From the NCBI RefSeq assembly GCF_003545695.1, contig NZ_QUZZ01000008.1, positions 124,001 to 188,000 on the forward strand: 64,000 bases of DNA, written 5' to 3'. Positions 37,664 through 46,842 of the stretch are shown here, in pieces; positions within the stretch are counted from its first letter, which is position 1; every line of letters starts with the position of its first letter. The translations under genes and the position numbers were made by a program. The notes under the pieces were generated by a model. It searched no databases. It worked only from the letters and a program-made list of their open reading frames with translations, and was not told the origin of the DNA. Source of the stretch: Taibaiella helva. GTDB lineage: Bacteria > Bacteroidota > Bacteroidia > Chitinophagales > Chitinophagaceae.

Positions 37664-38449
37664 ATGAACAATATACTGGAAACAATAGCAGAACATAAAA
37701 AGCGGGAAGTGGCCGGCCGCAAGAGAGCCCTGCCCCTTGCCAGGCTGGAAGCTATCGCCCTGGAACAACAGGCAGTGCTGCCCCTGGATGCCTTCATCAG
37801 GGATAAGCGGAAGACCGGCATCATTGCTGAGTTCAAACGGCGCTCTCCGGTAAAAGGCCTGCTGAACGATACCGCCGCCGTTGCCGAGGTAACCGCCGGC
37901 TATGCGCAGCATGGCGCCAGCGCGCTGTCGGTGCTTACCGATCAGGATTTTTTCGGCGGCGGCAGTTACGACTTCAGCCAGGCGCGGAGCAATGACATCC
38001 CCCTTCTGCGCAAGGACTTTATCATCGATGAATACCAGGTGATCGAGGCCAGGGCTATGGGCGCCGATGCGATACTCCTTATTGCCGCGATACTGACACC
38101 CAGGCAGGTGCAGCGCTTGTCGCAGCTTGCAGTATCGCTACAGCTGCAGGTAGTGCTGGAGGTGCATAGCCGGGACGAGCTGGAGCATTACTGCCCTGAA
38201 GTGACTGTAATAGGTGTAAATAACCGTGACCTGAGGACGTTTACGGTCGATCTGGAGCACGCCGCAAACCTTTGCTCCTATCTGCCTGAAGCAGCAGTAA
38301 AGATCTCTGAAAGCGGTATCAGGAGCGCATCGGACCTGAAGGTGCTGCGCCAGGCAGGATACGAAGGCTTTCTGATCGGTAGCTTATTTATGAAAGAAGC
38401 AGCGCCGGCAGCGGCTTTCGCCCGCTTCGTACAATCCCTTGAGCCATGA
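37664..38449 (+). CDS. trpC: Indole-3-glycerol-phosphate synthase
   Basis: Closes the indole ring by decarboxylation of CdRP. A 261-residue TIM barrel with the family motif EFKRRSPVKG (Glu56, Lys58, Ser61), LRKDFIIDEYQ, GADAILLIAA, LEVHSRDEL, GVNNRDLRTF and ISESGI. Three bases after trpD and overlapping trpF by four bases. Not fused to TrpF, unlike E. coli. Confidence 0.95.
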   Translation: MNNILETIAEHKKREVAGRKRALPLARLEAIALEQQAVLPLDAFIRDKRKTGIIAEFKRRSPVKGLLNDTAAVAEVTAGYAQHGASALSVLTDQDFFGGGSYDFSQARSNDIPLLRKDFIIDEYQVIEARAMGADAILLIAAILTPRQVQRLSQLAVSLQLQVVLEVHSRDELEHYCPEVTVIGVNNRDLRTFTVDLEHAANLCSYLPEAAVKISESGIRSASDLKVLRQAGYEGFLIGSLFMKEAAPAAAFARFVQSLEP

Positions 38450-39072
38450 AGATCAAAGTTTGCGGACTGACCGGAACCTATAATATGGAAGCCGTTGCAG
38501 GCTTGGGTGTCAATCGCTGCGGCCTCATCTTCTATCCCTCCTCTCAGCGGTACGCAGGCCGGAATGCGGCATTGCAGGCTCGCTGCGCCGCTGCTCCTTT
38601 CCCTGGGCTGACAGGCGTCTTCGTCAACCAGGATGAAACATATATCCGGGAAATAACGGCAGCATTCCGGTTGAGCTTTATACAGCTGCATGGCACTGAA
38701 CAGCCTGCGTTTTGTGCCCGTATCAATGCCATACGTCCCGTGATCAAGGCTTTTGCGATGCATGAGCAATTTAACTTTGATCGCTTAAAGCGGTATCAGC
38801 ACAGCTGCAACGCCTTTCTCTTTGATACGCCCGGTAGCAGCCATGGTGGCACGGGGCGCACGTTCAACTGGAGCCTGCTACAGGATAAGGATATTCCCTT
38901 GCCCTTCTGGCTTGCCGGTGGTATCGGCCCCGGCGATGTTGCCAAAGTAAAGGCATTCCACCACCCGGCTTTTACAGGTATCGATCTCAACAGCCGCTTT
39001 GAAAGCAGCGCCGGTGTTAAAGATATCACCTTGCTCAAAGCATTTATTAACGATTTACGCAAAAGCATATGA
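38446..39072 (+). CDS. trpF: Phosphoribosylanthranilate isomerase
   Basis: Amadori isomerisation of PRA to CdRP. A 208-residue TIM barrel starting MKIKVCGLT, where Cys6 is the expected general base. [15 protein letters not shown] and [10 protein letters not shown] are present. The general acid position, normally Asp in a GGxGxxFDW motif, is Asn141 here (GGTGRTFNW; the codon is AAC). This is unusual; activity may rely on another group or be reduced. The C-terminal [15 protein letters not shown] replaces the more common DVSSGVE...GxKD. Overlaps trpC and trpB by four bases each. Confidence 0.9.
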   Translation: MKIKVCGLTGTYNMEAVAGLGVNRCGLIFYPSSQRYAGRNAALQARCAAAPFPGLTGVFVNQDETYIREITAAFRLSFIQLHGTEQPAFCARINAIRPVIKAFAMHEQFNFDRLKRYQHSCNAFLFDTPGSSHGGTGRTFNWSLLQDKDIPLPFWLAGGIGPGDVAKVKAFHHPAFTGIDLNSRFESSAGVKDITLLKAFINDLRKSI

Positions 39073-40271
39073 CCTACGCAATTGATAAAAATGGCTACTA
39101 TGGCTATTATGGAGGCGCTTATATTCCCGAGATCCTGCGGGCTAATATCGTTGCCCTGAAGCAGCAGTTCCTGGCCCTGCGCGACGACCAGGCATTTAAT
39201 GCCGCCTTCTTCGGCCTGCTTAAAGACTATGTAGGCCGGCCCTCTCCGCTATATTATGCTTCCCGGCTATCGGAGCGCTATGGTGCAAAGATCTACCTGA
39301 AACGCGAGGACCTGAACCATACCGGCTCGCATAAGATCAACAATACCATTGGCCAGGTATTGCTGGCACAGCGTATGGGTAAGCGGCATATACTGGCCGA
39401 GACCGGGGCGGGGCAGCATGGCGTGGCTACCGCTACCGTTGCGGCCCTGATGGATATGCAATGCACCGTGTTTATGGGGGAAACGGATATGGCAAGACAG
39501 CAGCCTAATGTGGAGAAGATGCGTCTGCTGGGCGCTACGGTAGTGCCGGTGACCAGCGGCAGCAAAACCCTGAAAGATGCTGCCAATGAAGCCATACGCT
39601 ATTGGATCCATCATCCGGTTGATGCCCATTATGTTATCGGTTCCGTTATTGGCCCCGATCCATATCCTGCTATGGTAGCGCATTTCCAGAGCGTGATCAG
39701 CGGTGAGATCCGGAGGCAGCTGATGGAGCAGGAAGGTACCCCCTTCCCACATGCCGTGATTGCCTGCGTGGGAGGAGGTAGCAATGCTGCCGGCGCCTTC
39801 CATCATTTTCTCAATGATAAGGAGGTACAGTTGATCGGCGTCGAAGCCGCAGGCAAGGGCGTAGATAGCGGGTATACCGCCGCTACCATTGCCACAGGCA
39901 GCACCGGCGTGATCCATGGCAGCAAGACTCTACTGATGCAGGACAGCGACGGCCAGATCCGGGAACCCTATAGTATCTCAGCCGGATTGGATTACCCCGG
40001 TATAGGCCCCTTACATGCTTACCTGCATGAGACCGGTCGCGCCACCTTCATGCAGGTAACCGATGAAGAAGCCCTGCAGGCGGTCTTCCTGCTGATGCAT
40101 CTTGAGGGTATCATACCTGCTATCGAATCGGCGCATGCCCTGGCGGCGCTGGAAAAGCTATCTTTCACCCATGCCGGCCCCGTGGTGCTCTGCCTTTCCG
40201 GAAGAGGAGACAAGGACATGGATACTTATATCCGTGAGGCGCCGGCCGCACTTAAAACGCATTTGCCATGA
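39069..40271 (+). CDS. trpB: Tryptophan synthase beta chain
   Basis: Condenses indole with serine. A 400-residue PLP enzyme of the TrpB1 type: the Schiff-base lysine is Lys89 in HTGSHKINN, the phosphate-binding loop GGGSNAAG is near residue 235, and AETGAGQHG and GLDYPGIGP are present. Overlaps trpF and trpA by four bases each, which supports translational coupling with its partner subunit TrpA. Confidence 0.96.
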   Translation: MTYAIDKNGYYGYYGGAYIPEILRANIVALKQQFLALRDDQAFNAAFFGLLKDYVGRPSPLYYASRLSERYGAKIYLKREDLNHTGSHKINNTIGQVLLAQRMGKRHILAETGAGQHGVATATVAALMDMQCTVFMGETDMARQQPNVEKMRLLGATVVPVTSGSKTLKDAANEAIRYWIHHPVDAHYVIGSVIGPDPYPAMVAHFQSVISGEIRRQLMEQEGTPFPHAVIACVGGGSNAAGAFHHFLNDKEVQLIGVEAAGKGVDSGYTAATIATGSTGVIHGSKTLLMQDSDGQIREPYSISAGLDYPGIGPLHAYLHETGRATFMQVTDEEALQAVFLLMHLEGIIPAIESAHALAALEKLSFTHAGPVVLCLSGRGDKDMDTYIREAPAALKTHLP

Positions 40272-41041
40272 ACCGTATCAGGTCTTTATTTGAACAAAAG
40301 GAAAAGGATATTCTTTCCTTTTATTGTACTGCGGGCTATCCCCGCCTGGAAGATACCCTGCCTGTATTGAAAGCGTTGCAGGCCGCCGGCGCCAATATGA
40401 TCGAGATCGGTATACCCTTTTCCGATCCCCTGGCCGATGGCCCTGTGATCCAGGAGAGCAGCGCTGTTGCGCTAGCCAACGGTATGAACCTGGCCGAGCT
40501 CTTCCGGCAGCTGAAGGATGTGCGCAAGGAGATCGGTATTCCACTGATCCTGATGGGCTACCTGAATCCTTTGCTGCAATATGGCGTATCCCGCTTCTGC
40601 AGGGACGCCGCCGCCTGCGGCATCGATGGCCTCATCATTCCCGACCTGCCCCTGGAAGAGTACAGGAGAGAATGGCAGCATAACACGGAGGCATACGGGC
40701 TGGACATGATCTTCCTGGTAACACCCTTTACGTCGCAGGAGCGGTTGCGGGAGATCGACGATTGTAGCACCGGATTTATTTATATGGTGACCGCAGCCGG
40801 AACAACCGGCGGCAGCATCGGCTCCGATCCGGAAACCCACCGGTACTTTTCCTTCATCCGGGATCAGCAGCTGAAGCATCCTGTAATGGCCGGCTTCGGT
40901 ATCCGCGACAAAACCGGTTTTGAACAGGTCTGCGCTTTTGCGCAGGGCGCGATCGTCGGAAGCGGGCTTATCAGGGTGCTGCAGGAGTATCCGGCTAAAG
41001 GCGAGCCGGTGATCCGGGAATTTGTACAATCCTTTCTTTAA
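40268..41041 (+). CDS. trpA: Tryptophan synthase alpha chain
   Basis: Cleaves indole-3-glycerol phosphate to indole, which is channelled to TrpB. A 257-residue TIM barrel with catalytic Glu46 and Asp57 in [16 protein letters not shown], followed by [18 protein letters not shown] and GFGIRDK. Last trp gene; 127 bases separate it from the DAHP synthase gene. Confidence 0.96.
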   Translation: MNRIRSLFEQKEKDILSFYCTAGYPRLEDTLPVLKALQAAGANMIEIGIPFSDPLADGPVIQESSAVALANGMNLAELFRQLKDVRKEIGIPLILMGYLNPLLQYGVSRFCRDAAACGIDGLIIPDLPLEEYRREWQHNTEAYGLDMIFLVTPFTSQERLREIDDCSTGFIYMVTAAGTTGGSIGSDPETHRYFSFIRDQQLKHPVMAGFGIRDKTGFEQVCAFAQGAIVGSGLIRVLQEYPAKGEPVIREFVQSFL

Positions 41042-41111
41042 AAACTATTGACGTTACTTGACACAGATCAAGACCGGCAGGCCGCTGCAGCATAAGCTGC
41101 GCAAAAGGCTT

Positions 41112-41119
41112 TATCTTTG
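41112..41119 (+). promoter_or_regulatory. Possible internal promoter (-7 element) before the DAHP synthase gene
   Basis: TATCTTTG matches TAnnTTTG and lies 49 bases before the ATG at 41169, in the only sizeable gap of the trp-aro run. No clear -33 box. No terminator is seen after trpA, so read-through is also possible. Confidence 0.45.
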
Positions 41120-41168
41120 AATGGTCTTGATGTGAACAGTAACGCTCACAACGATTGATCTATCGACA

Positions 41169-42260
41169 ATGGAAACGCTTCCGGAAGAAAAACAGGAAAT
41201 GAAGGCCCTGCTGCAACGGCGTCCGCTGGTGATTGCCGGGCCTTGCAGCGCAGAAACAGAGGAACAGGTAATGGAGACGGCGCTGCGTCTTAAAGCAACA
41301 GGAAAAGTGCACGCCCTTCGGGCCGGCATATGGAAGCCCCGTACCCGCCCCGGCAACTTTGAAGGTGTGGGAGTGCAGGGACTGCCCTGGCTGCAAAAGG
41401 CGGCGGCAGCTACCGGTCTGCCTTTCGGTGTAGAAGTGGCAACCGCCCGGCAATTAGAAGACGCGTTGCGTCATGAAGCCGACTTTGTATGGATCGGCGC
41501 CCGTACGACAGCAAACCCTTTCAGTGTACAGGAAGTCGCCGATGCGCTTAAAGGATTGGCTTTGCCCGTGCTCATCAAAAACCCGGTAAACCCGGATATG
41601 GAGCTGTGGACCGGCGCCCTGGAAAGGGTGATGAAAGCAGGTATCACGCAGGTTGCGCTTATCCACCGCGGCTTCTCTGCTTATGGTCAGACCGACTTCA
41701 GGAATGCACCCATGTGGCAGCTCGCGATCGAAATGAAGCGGCGCTTTCCCGCCTTGCCTTTTCTCATCGACCCTTCGCATATTTGCGGCAACCGCCACCT
41801 GTTGCAGGAAGTGATGCAGAACGCTATCGATCTCGATTATGACGGCCTTATTATTGAAAGCCATCGTGATCCCGACCAGGCCTGGAGCGATGCCAGCCAG
41901 CAGATCACGCCGGAGCGGCTGACACAAATGCTGGACGGCATCGTATGGCGTAAGGAAGAAGTGCTTTCCGAAGAGCAGCACCTGCACCTGCAAAAGCTGC
42001 GCAGCCAGATCGACCGCCTGGACGACGAGCTGCTGCGCCTGCTGCACGACCGGATGAAAATCTCGGAGCAGATAGGGGAGTATAAAAAAGAGCATAACAT
42101 TACGATCCTGCAGACCGAGCGCTGGAACCAGATCCTGGAACGGGTTTGCCGGAACGGCGAAAGGGCGGGGCTGAGCAAGGAATTTATTACCCAGTACTAT
42201 GATGCCATTCATATGGAAAGCATCAAGCACCAGGACGCCATCATGAATGCTCATGAATAG
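41169..42260 (+). CDS. Bifunctional DAHP synthase / chorismate mutase
   Basis: The N-terminal part (about residues 1-260) is a 3-deoxy-7-phosphoheptulonate synthase of the KDPG-like class (VIAGPCSAE, AGIWKPRTRPGNFEGVG, FGVEVA, IGARTTANPF, LIKNPVNPD, FLIDPSHICG). The C-terminal part (about 275-355) is an AroQ-type chorismate mutase (LRSQIDRLDDELLRLL, RMKISEQIGEYKK, ERWNQILERV). One protein thus catalyses the first shikimate step and the first step toward Phe/Tyr; in such fusions the mutase domain is thought to sense chorismate or prephenate. Symbol usage varies (aroF, aroG, aroA-pheA), so none is given. Overlaps the next gene by 14 bases. Confidence 0.92.
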   Translation: METLPEEKQEMKALLQRRPLVIAGPCSAETEEQVMETALRLKATGKVHALRAGIWKPRTRPGNFEGVGVQGLPWLQKAAAATGLPFGVEVATARQLEDALRHEADFVWIGARTTANPFSVQEVADALKGLALPVLIKNPVNPDMELWTGALERVMKAGITQVALIHRGFSAYGQTDFRNAPMWQLAIEMKRRFPALPFLIDPSHICGNRHLLQEVMQNAIDLDYDGLIIESHRDPDQAWSDASQQITPERLTQMLDGIVWRKEEVLSEEQHLHLQKLRSQIDRLDDELLRLLHDRMKISEQIGEYKKEHNITILQTERWNQILERVCRNGERAGLSKEFITQYYDAIHMESIKHQDAIMNAHE

Positions 42261-42834
42261 CCCTGGTCTCAAGCCCATACAACGCAGATGGCTTTACACA
42301 AAGCCGCTGTTCCTCAGCTCCGTTTTTGTTGCCGTTACCACAGTCGTGGCCGTATGGCTGCTGGGCTTGGGCAGTCACCGTACATTATTCGTCAACTCCC
42401 TGTTGTCGGTTTCTGTACTTTCCTTCTTCTTCCTCCTGTTCCTGGTCTCGGGGCTTTATCGCGGGGTCAAGCTGAAAGATGATATGGGTCGGGTAATTGA
42501 CCGGTTCAAGCTGGTAGACTGGGTTCCTGACATTGATGTCGGTGATGGCTGCAGTCCCGATGGAGAAGGCATCCTGGTTTGGCTGGTAGCAGGCATCGCG
42601 GCCGCAGTATTGATATGGATACTGGGCAATGTGCTTTGGATGCTGATTCTTGTCTTTGCGGCGATGCTTTATTGGATTTATTTCCGGGCTTTGCGGCTTG
42701 TCTTCCGAAGGGGGCCAGTATGCCGCGGCAATTTCTGGCGCAGCGTGCTATTCGGTTTGTTCTACACAATGCTGTACAATTGCTGGATCTATGGCATCAT
42801 TCTTACCGGGCATTACCTGGTCAATCACTTATAA
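42247..42834 (+). CDS. Hypothetical integral membrane protein
   Basis: Unrecognised 195-residue protein with four to five hydrophobic segments (about 20-45, 52-70, 108-140 as a double segment, 160-190) and an acidic soluble loop at 75-105 (VPDIDVGDGCSPDGEG). No motif suggests an enzyme. It overlaps the end of the DAHP synthase/chorismate mutase gene by 14 bases and precedes aroB by 91 bases, so it is probably translated from the aromatic operon message. Confidence 0.65.
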   Translation: MLMNSPGLKPIQRRWLYTKPLFLSSVFVAVTTVVAVWLLGLGSHRTLFVNSLLSVSVLSFFFLLFLVSGLYRGVKLKDDMGRVIDRFKLVDWVPDIDVGDGCSPDGEGILVWLVAGIAAAVLIWILGNVLWMLILVFAAMLYWIYFRALRLVFRRGPVCRGNFWRSVLFGLFYTMLYNCWIYGIILTGHYLVNHL

Positions 42835-42925
42835 GACGAAATGATTTTTCGGCAAAGCCGGCTGCTACGGTCGCTGCTTATTTTTTTATCCGGATATTTG
42901 TATAATCCTTCCCAAACCCGAAAAA

Positions 42926-43942
42926 ATGTTACAGGAAACTATAGCCTACACTTCTGCCAGCACGGCCTTTTACTTTGACGCTTCGCTGGACAGGCTGAAA
43001 GCGCTGGCGCCAACGAACAACAGCTTTATTCTTACCGACGAGAACCTGATGCTGCATTGCCAGCAGGTATTTAAGCCCTGGCAGGCCATTACCATACCTG
43101 CCGGGGAGCGTTCCAAAAGTCTAGACACGCTGGACGATGTGATCCGGCAGCTGATTGCGCTGGATGCCGGTCGCGATGCGACCCTTATCGGCGTCGGCGG
43201 CGGTGTGGTTACCGATATTGCAGGCTTCGTGGCCGGCATCTATAAAAGAGGCATTCGCTGCGGCTTCGTTCCGACCTCGGTGCTGGGTATGATTGATGCC
43301 GCTATCGGGGGGAAGAACGGCCTCGATATCGGGGAATACAAGAACATGATGGGCCTCGTACGGCAACCGGAATTTATTCTTTACGATTATACTTTGCTGG
43401 ATACCCTGCCCGAAGAAGAATGGATCGGCGGATTTGCCGAAGTGATCAAGCATGCGGCGATCAAAGATGCCGGGATGTTTGCCCTGCTGGAGCAGCATAC
43501 CCTGGCCGATTTCCGGAAAGACAAAGCGCTGCTGGCCGATCTCATCCATAGAAATGCGTTGCTCAAAGCGAACGTAGTAAGGGAGGATGAATGGGAGAAC
43601 GGCGACCGCAAGCTGCTGAACTTCGGTCATACCCTGGGACATGCGATAGAGAACAACTACGAGTTGTCCCATGGGCAGGCGATCAGCATCGGTATGGCTT
43701 TTGCCGCAAAAATATCGGAAGCCTGCACCGGCTTTAAGGAGACAGAGCGGCTGACCACGCTTCTTGAAAGATACCAGCTGCCGGTGCAGTTCGCCTTCGA
43801 CAGCCGGCAGGCGCTGCATTACATGATGGCCGATAAGAAGAAGGCGGGAGAGAAGATCAGTTATGTGCTGCTTGATGCCATCGGATCGGCTGTAGTACAA
43901 CCTTTATCCATTGACGAGATCAGAACTTATTTGAATTCATAA
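42926..43942 (+). CDS. aroB: 3-Dehydroquinate synthase
   Basis: Second shikimate-pathway enzyme: DAHP to 3-dehydroquinate, NAD- and metal-dependent. 338 residues, with NAD-binding GGGVVTDIAGFVAGIYKRG, the substrate loop PTSVLGMIDAAIGGKNG, and metal ligands in GGFAEVIKHAAIKD (Glu) and LNFGHTLGHAIE (two His). The stop codon directly abuts the aroA ATG. Confidence 0.96.
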   Translation: MLQETIAYTSASTAFYFDASLDRLKALAPTNNSFILTDENLMLHCQQVFKPWQAITIPAGERSKSLDTLDDVIRQLIALDAGRDATLIGVGGGVVTDIAGFVAGIYKRGIRCGFVPTSVLGMIDAAIGGKNGLDIGEYKNMMGLVRQPEFILYDYTLLDTLPEEEWIGGFAEVIKHAAIKDAGMFALLEQHTLADFRKDKALLADLIHRNALLKANVVREDEWENGDRKLLNFGHTLGHAIENNYELSHGQAISIGMAFAAKISEACTGFKETERLTTLLERYQLPVQFAFDSRQALHYMMADKKKAGEKISYVLLDAIGSAVVQPLSIDEIRTYLNS

Positions 43943-45229
43943 ATGCAGGTACTTGTTCATCCTTCCCCGGTTAAAGGGATACTTACCGCGCCGGCATCCA
44001 AAAGCGTGATGCAGCGTGCCTGTGCGGCAGCCTTGCTCCGTGGCGGGCAAACCACGATCTGCAACTATGGCCGTTCCGATGATGACCAGGCTGCTTTACG
44101 CATCATACAGGCCCTCGGGGCTATCGTGACTTACCTCGACGGGCAAAAGCTACGCATCGATGCTCCGGCGAAGCTTCCTGCAGGCGCTGTGCTGGATTGC
44201 GGGGAGAGTGGGCTTTCCCTGCGTATGTTCAGCGCTATCGCCGCGATGGCAGACGGCACAACGGAGCTTACCGGGAGTGGTAGCCTGCGCACGAGGCCGG
44301 TGGCTTTTCTGAAAACGGTGCTGACCGGCTTGGGTGTTGACGTAGCGCTCACCGGAGATGCTTTACCCATCCGCATTACAGGCCCTTTGCAGCCGGTAGA
44401 TATTACCATCGACGGCTCGCTGACCTCTCAAATTCTTACCGGCCTGCTGATGGCCTTCTCTGCCTCGGAACATGAGGGCGCCACCATAACGGTCGACCAG
44501 CTGAAAAGCAAGCCCTATATCGAACTTACCCTGAAAGTGATGTCGGATTTCGGTATGCAGTTGCCGGTACAGGACGGCTATGAACGCTTTCATTTCCCCG
44601 CAGCGGCGCCGCTTCCGGCGCCGGCGCCCTTATCCTATACGGTAGAAGGCGACTGGAGCAACGGGGCTTTTCTTCTGGTTGCCGGTGCCCTAGCCGGCAA
44701 TATTGTCGTAAAAGGGCTTGATGTTTTTTCGGAGCAGGCAGATAAGAAGGTGCTGGAAGCGCTCCAGGACTGCGGCTGCCGGCTGTCGATACAAGCCGAC
44801 CAGATCGAGGTAACGCGGCAGGCCCTGAATGCTTTTCATTTTGATGCTACAGAATGCCCCGACCTCTTCCCGCCGCTCGTAGCACTGGCAGCCTGCTGCA
44901 AGGGAACTACCGTGCTGGAAGGTGTGCACCGCCTGGAGCACAAAGAAAGTAACCGGGCGCTCAGCCTGCAGCAGGAAGGACAGAAGCTGGGCATCATAAT
45001 CACCTTACAAGACGATAAAATGCTGATTGCAGGCGGACAGCCCATGGTGTCGGCTACCGTACAATCGCACCACGATCACCGCATCGCTATGGCCTTTGCC
45101 GTGGCTGCTTTAAGGGCGGAAGGCCCGGTTACCATACAGGATGCCGAAGCCGTGGAAAAATCTTATCCGGCCTTCTGGGAAGATCTTTCCCTGATCACGG
45201 AACAACCTGTTGCCTGTTTACCCGCTTAA
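43943..45229 (+). CDS. aroA: 3-Phosphoshikimate 1-carboxyvinyltransferase (EPSP synthase)
   Basis: Sixth shikimate-pathway enzyme, adding an enolpyruvyl group from PEP. 428 residues in two inverse alpha/beta domains. The N-terminal ASKSVMQRACAAALL and GESGLSLRMFSAIAA depart from the common SKSxSNRxLL and GNAGTxxRF strings, a divergent form often seen in Bacteroidota; glyphosate sensitivity should not be predicted by eye. The catalytic region DWSNGAFLL and the C-terminal HHDHRIAMAFA are present. Immediately follows aroB. Confidence 0.92.
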   Translation: MQVLVHPSPVKGILTAPASKSVMQRACAAALLRGGQTTICNYGRSDDDQAALRIIQALGAIVTYLDGQKLRIDAPAKLPAGAVLDCGESGLSLRMFSAIAAMADGTTELTGSGSLRTRPVAFLKTVLTGLGVDVALTGDALPIRITGPLQPVDITIDGSLTSQILTGLLMAFSASEHEGATITVDQLKSKPYIELTLKVMSDFGMQLPVQDGYERFHFPAAAPLPAPAPLSYTVEGDWSNGAFLLVAGALAGNIVVKGLDVFSEQADKKVLEALQDCGCRLSIQADQIEVTRQALNAFHFDATECPDLFPPLVALAACCKGTTVLEGVHRLEHKESNRALSLQQEGQKLGIIITLQDDKMLIAGGQPMVSATVQSHHDHRIAMAFAVAALRAEGPVTIQDAEAVEKSYPAFWEDLSLITEQPVACLPA

Positions 45230-45238
45230 AAAAATGGT

Positions 45239-46228
45239 ATGAATTCATTCGGAAGACTTTTCAGGGTTACCTTGTTCGGTGAATCGCATGGCCCGGGCGT
45301 GGGTGTCAGCATCGACGGCGTATTGCCGGGGATCGCCTTAACGGAAGCCGATTTTCTGCCCGACCTGGAACGCCGTAAGGGCGGTCTGCAAAAGGGGACG
45401 ACACCGCGTAAGGAGGATGACTATCCGTTGCTGAAGAGCGGCGTATTCAACGGACATACTACCGGTGCGCCATTGACCGTTTTTTTTGAGAACAACAACG
45501 TCCGCAGCGCAGACTATGAAAAGCAGCGCGCCATACCGCGTCCCGGTCATGCCGACTGGGTAGCGCATTATAAATACGGCGGCTTTGAAGATTATCGCGG
45601 CAGCGGGCATTTCAGCGCAAGGCTCACGGTCGGTATTGTTGCGGCAGGCGTGGTCGCCAAAAAAATATTGCAGGGCATTACCATTAATGCCTTGCTTACA
45701 GAAGTAGGCGGCGAGGCCGATATTGAGAAAGGTCTTCAGAAAGCGATCGATGCCAAAGACAGTGTGGGCGGATTGATCAGCTGCCGGGTAGAGGGTTTGC
45801 CGGCAGGCCTCGGAGAGCCTTTCTGGGACAGCGTGGAGTCGTTGATCGCCCATGCTATGTTTGCCATTCCCGCGGTAAAAGGCGTAGAATTCGGCGCGGG
45901 GTTCCGCGCAGCGGTAATGATGGGCAGCGAGCACAATGATGCCCTTGAGGATAACAGCGGTAAAACCAGGACCAACCATGCCGGGGGTATTGTCGGCGGT
46001 ATTGCCAACGGCAACCCGCTTGTATTCCGCATTGCCATAAAGCCGACTGCCTCTACGCCGAAAATGCAGCAATCGCTGAATTGGGAAACCGGTGCGCAGG
46101 AGGCCTTCTCTGTCAAAGGCCGGCATGATCTCTGCGTTGCCTTAAGGGCGCCCGTGATCGTCGAAGCCATGACAGCGCTGGTGCTGGCCGATCTGCTGCT
46201 CATCAGCCGGTCGCTCTGCCCTGTGTAG
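45239..46228 (+). CDS. aroC: Chorismate synthase
   Basis: Last step to chorismate, requiring reduced FMN. 329 residues, slightly short for the family. The active-site His17 lies in LFGESHGPGVG; RPGHADWVAHYKYGG, DYRGSGHFSARLT, GGIVGGIANG and the C-terminal KGRHDLCVALRAPVIVEAMTALVLAD are all recognisable. Nine bases after aroA. An imperfect GC-rich hairpin with a T-rich end (46232-46257) may terminate the operon but is weak. Confidence 0.94.
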   Translation: MNSFGRLFRVTLFGESHGPGVGVSIDGVLPGIALTEADFLPDLERRKGGLQKGTTPRKEDDYPLLKSGVFNGHTTGAPLTVFFENNNVRSADYEKQRAIPRPGHADWVAHYKYGGFEDYRGSGHFSARLTVGIVAAGVVAKKILQGITINALLTEVGGEADIEKGLQKAIDAKDSVGGLISCRVEGLPAGLGEPFWDSVESLIAHAMFAIPAVKGVEFGAGFRAAVMMGSEHNDALEDNSGKTRTNHAGGIVGGIANGNPLVFRIAIKPTASTPKMQQSLNWETGAQEAFSVKGRHDLCVALRAPVIVEAMTALVLADLLLISRSLCPV

Positions 46229-46272
46229 TATAAGGCTTCCGGCCGGCCGGGCCTTTATTGAAGAATTAGCCT

Positions 46273-46280
46273 TAATTTTG
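46273..46280 (+). promoter_or_regulatory. -7 promoter element very close to the lptE start
   Basis: TAATTTTG, seven bases between its end and the ATG at 46288. If used, the message would begin at or just before the start codon (nearly leaderless). No -33 box at the usual spacing. Confidence 0.4.
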
Positions 46281-46287
46281 CGTCCTT

Positions 46288-46806
46288 ATGAAGCATTTCC
46301 GTTTGTGGTTGCTGTGTTGCGCCGGCATTTGCATGTTGCCTTGGCTCAGTGGCTGTTATAGCCTCAGCGGCGCCAGCATCAGCGGCAAGACAATCAACCT
46401 GCGAACCCTGGAGAACCGGGCGCTCAATGTAGCGCCTACGCTCAGTACAACGCTGACGGACAAGCTCAGGAACCGTATCCTTTCGCAGACGGGCCTGGCA
46501 TCCGTCAACACAGAAAATGCAGATTACGATCTTAAAGGGACGATCACCGGCTACTCGGTAGGGCTTTCCGGTACACAGACCACCGGTAACGGCGTGCCAC
46601 AGGCCGCCCAGAACCGATTGACCATAACGGTCGAGGTCGACTTCAAGAACCGGCTCGATGAGAAAGCCAGCTTCAAGCAGTCTTTCAGCCGCTTTTTCGA
46701 CTTTGACGCGCGGCAGCAGCTACAGTCGGTAGAAAGTGCGGCGATCGAAGATATCGGCAACCAGATCGCTGACGATATTTTCAATAAGGCGTTTGTGAAC
46801 TGGTGA
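46288..46806 (+). CDS. lptE: LPS assembly lipoprotein LptE
   Basis: A 172-residue outer-membrane lipoprotein with lipobox LSGC (Cys23). Bacteroidota LptE features follow: CYSLSGASISGKTINLRTLENRALNVAP, LTDKLRNRI, and a C-terminal helix SVESAAIEDIGNQIADDIFNKAFVNW. In the Lpt pathway it plugs the LptD barrel. It begins a unit with the next hypothetical gene and secG. Confidence 0.9.
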   Translation: MKHFRLWLLCCAGICMLPWLSGCYSLSGASISGKTINLRTLENRALNVAPTLSTTLTDKLRNRILSQTGLASVNTENADYDLKGTITGYSVGLSGTQTTGNGVPQAAQNRLTITVEVDFKNRLDEKASFKQSFSRFFDFDARQQLQSVESAAIEDIGNQIADDIFNKAFVNW

Positions 46807-46842
46807 TCCGGTGGTGGCAAAACAAGTAAAAAGAAAAGTATA

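Noticed and set aside
36635-37912. 425-codon minus-strand frame over trpD/trpC
   Set aside because: Shadow of the trp genes.
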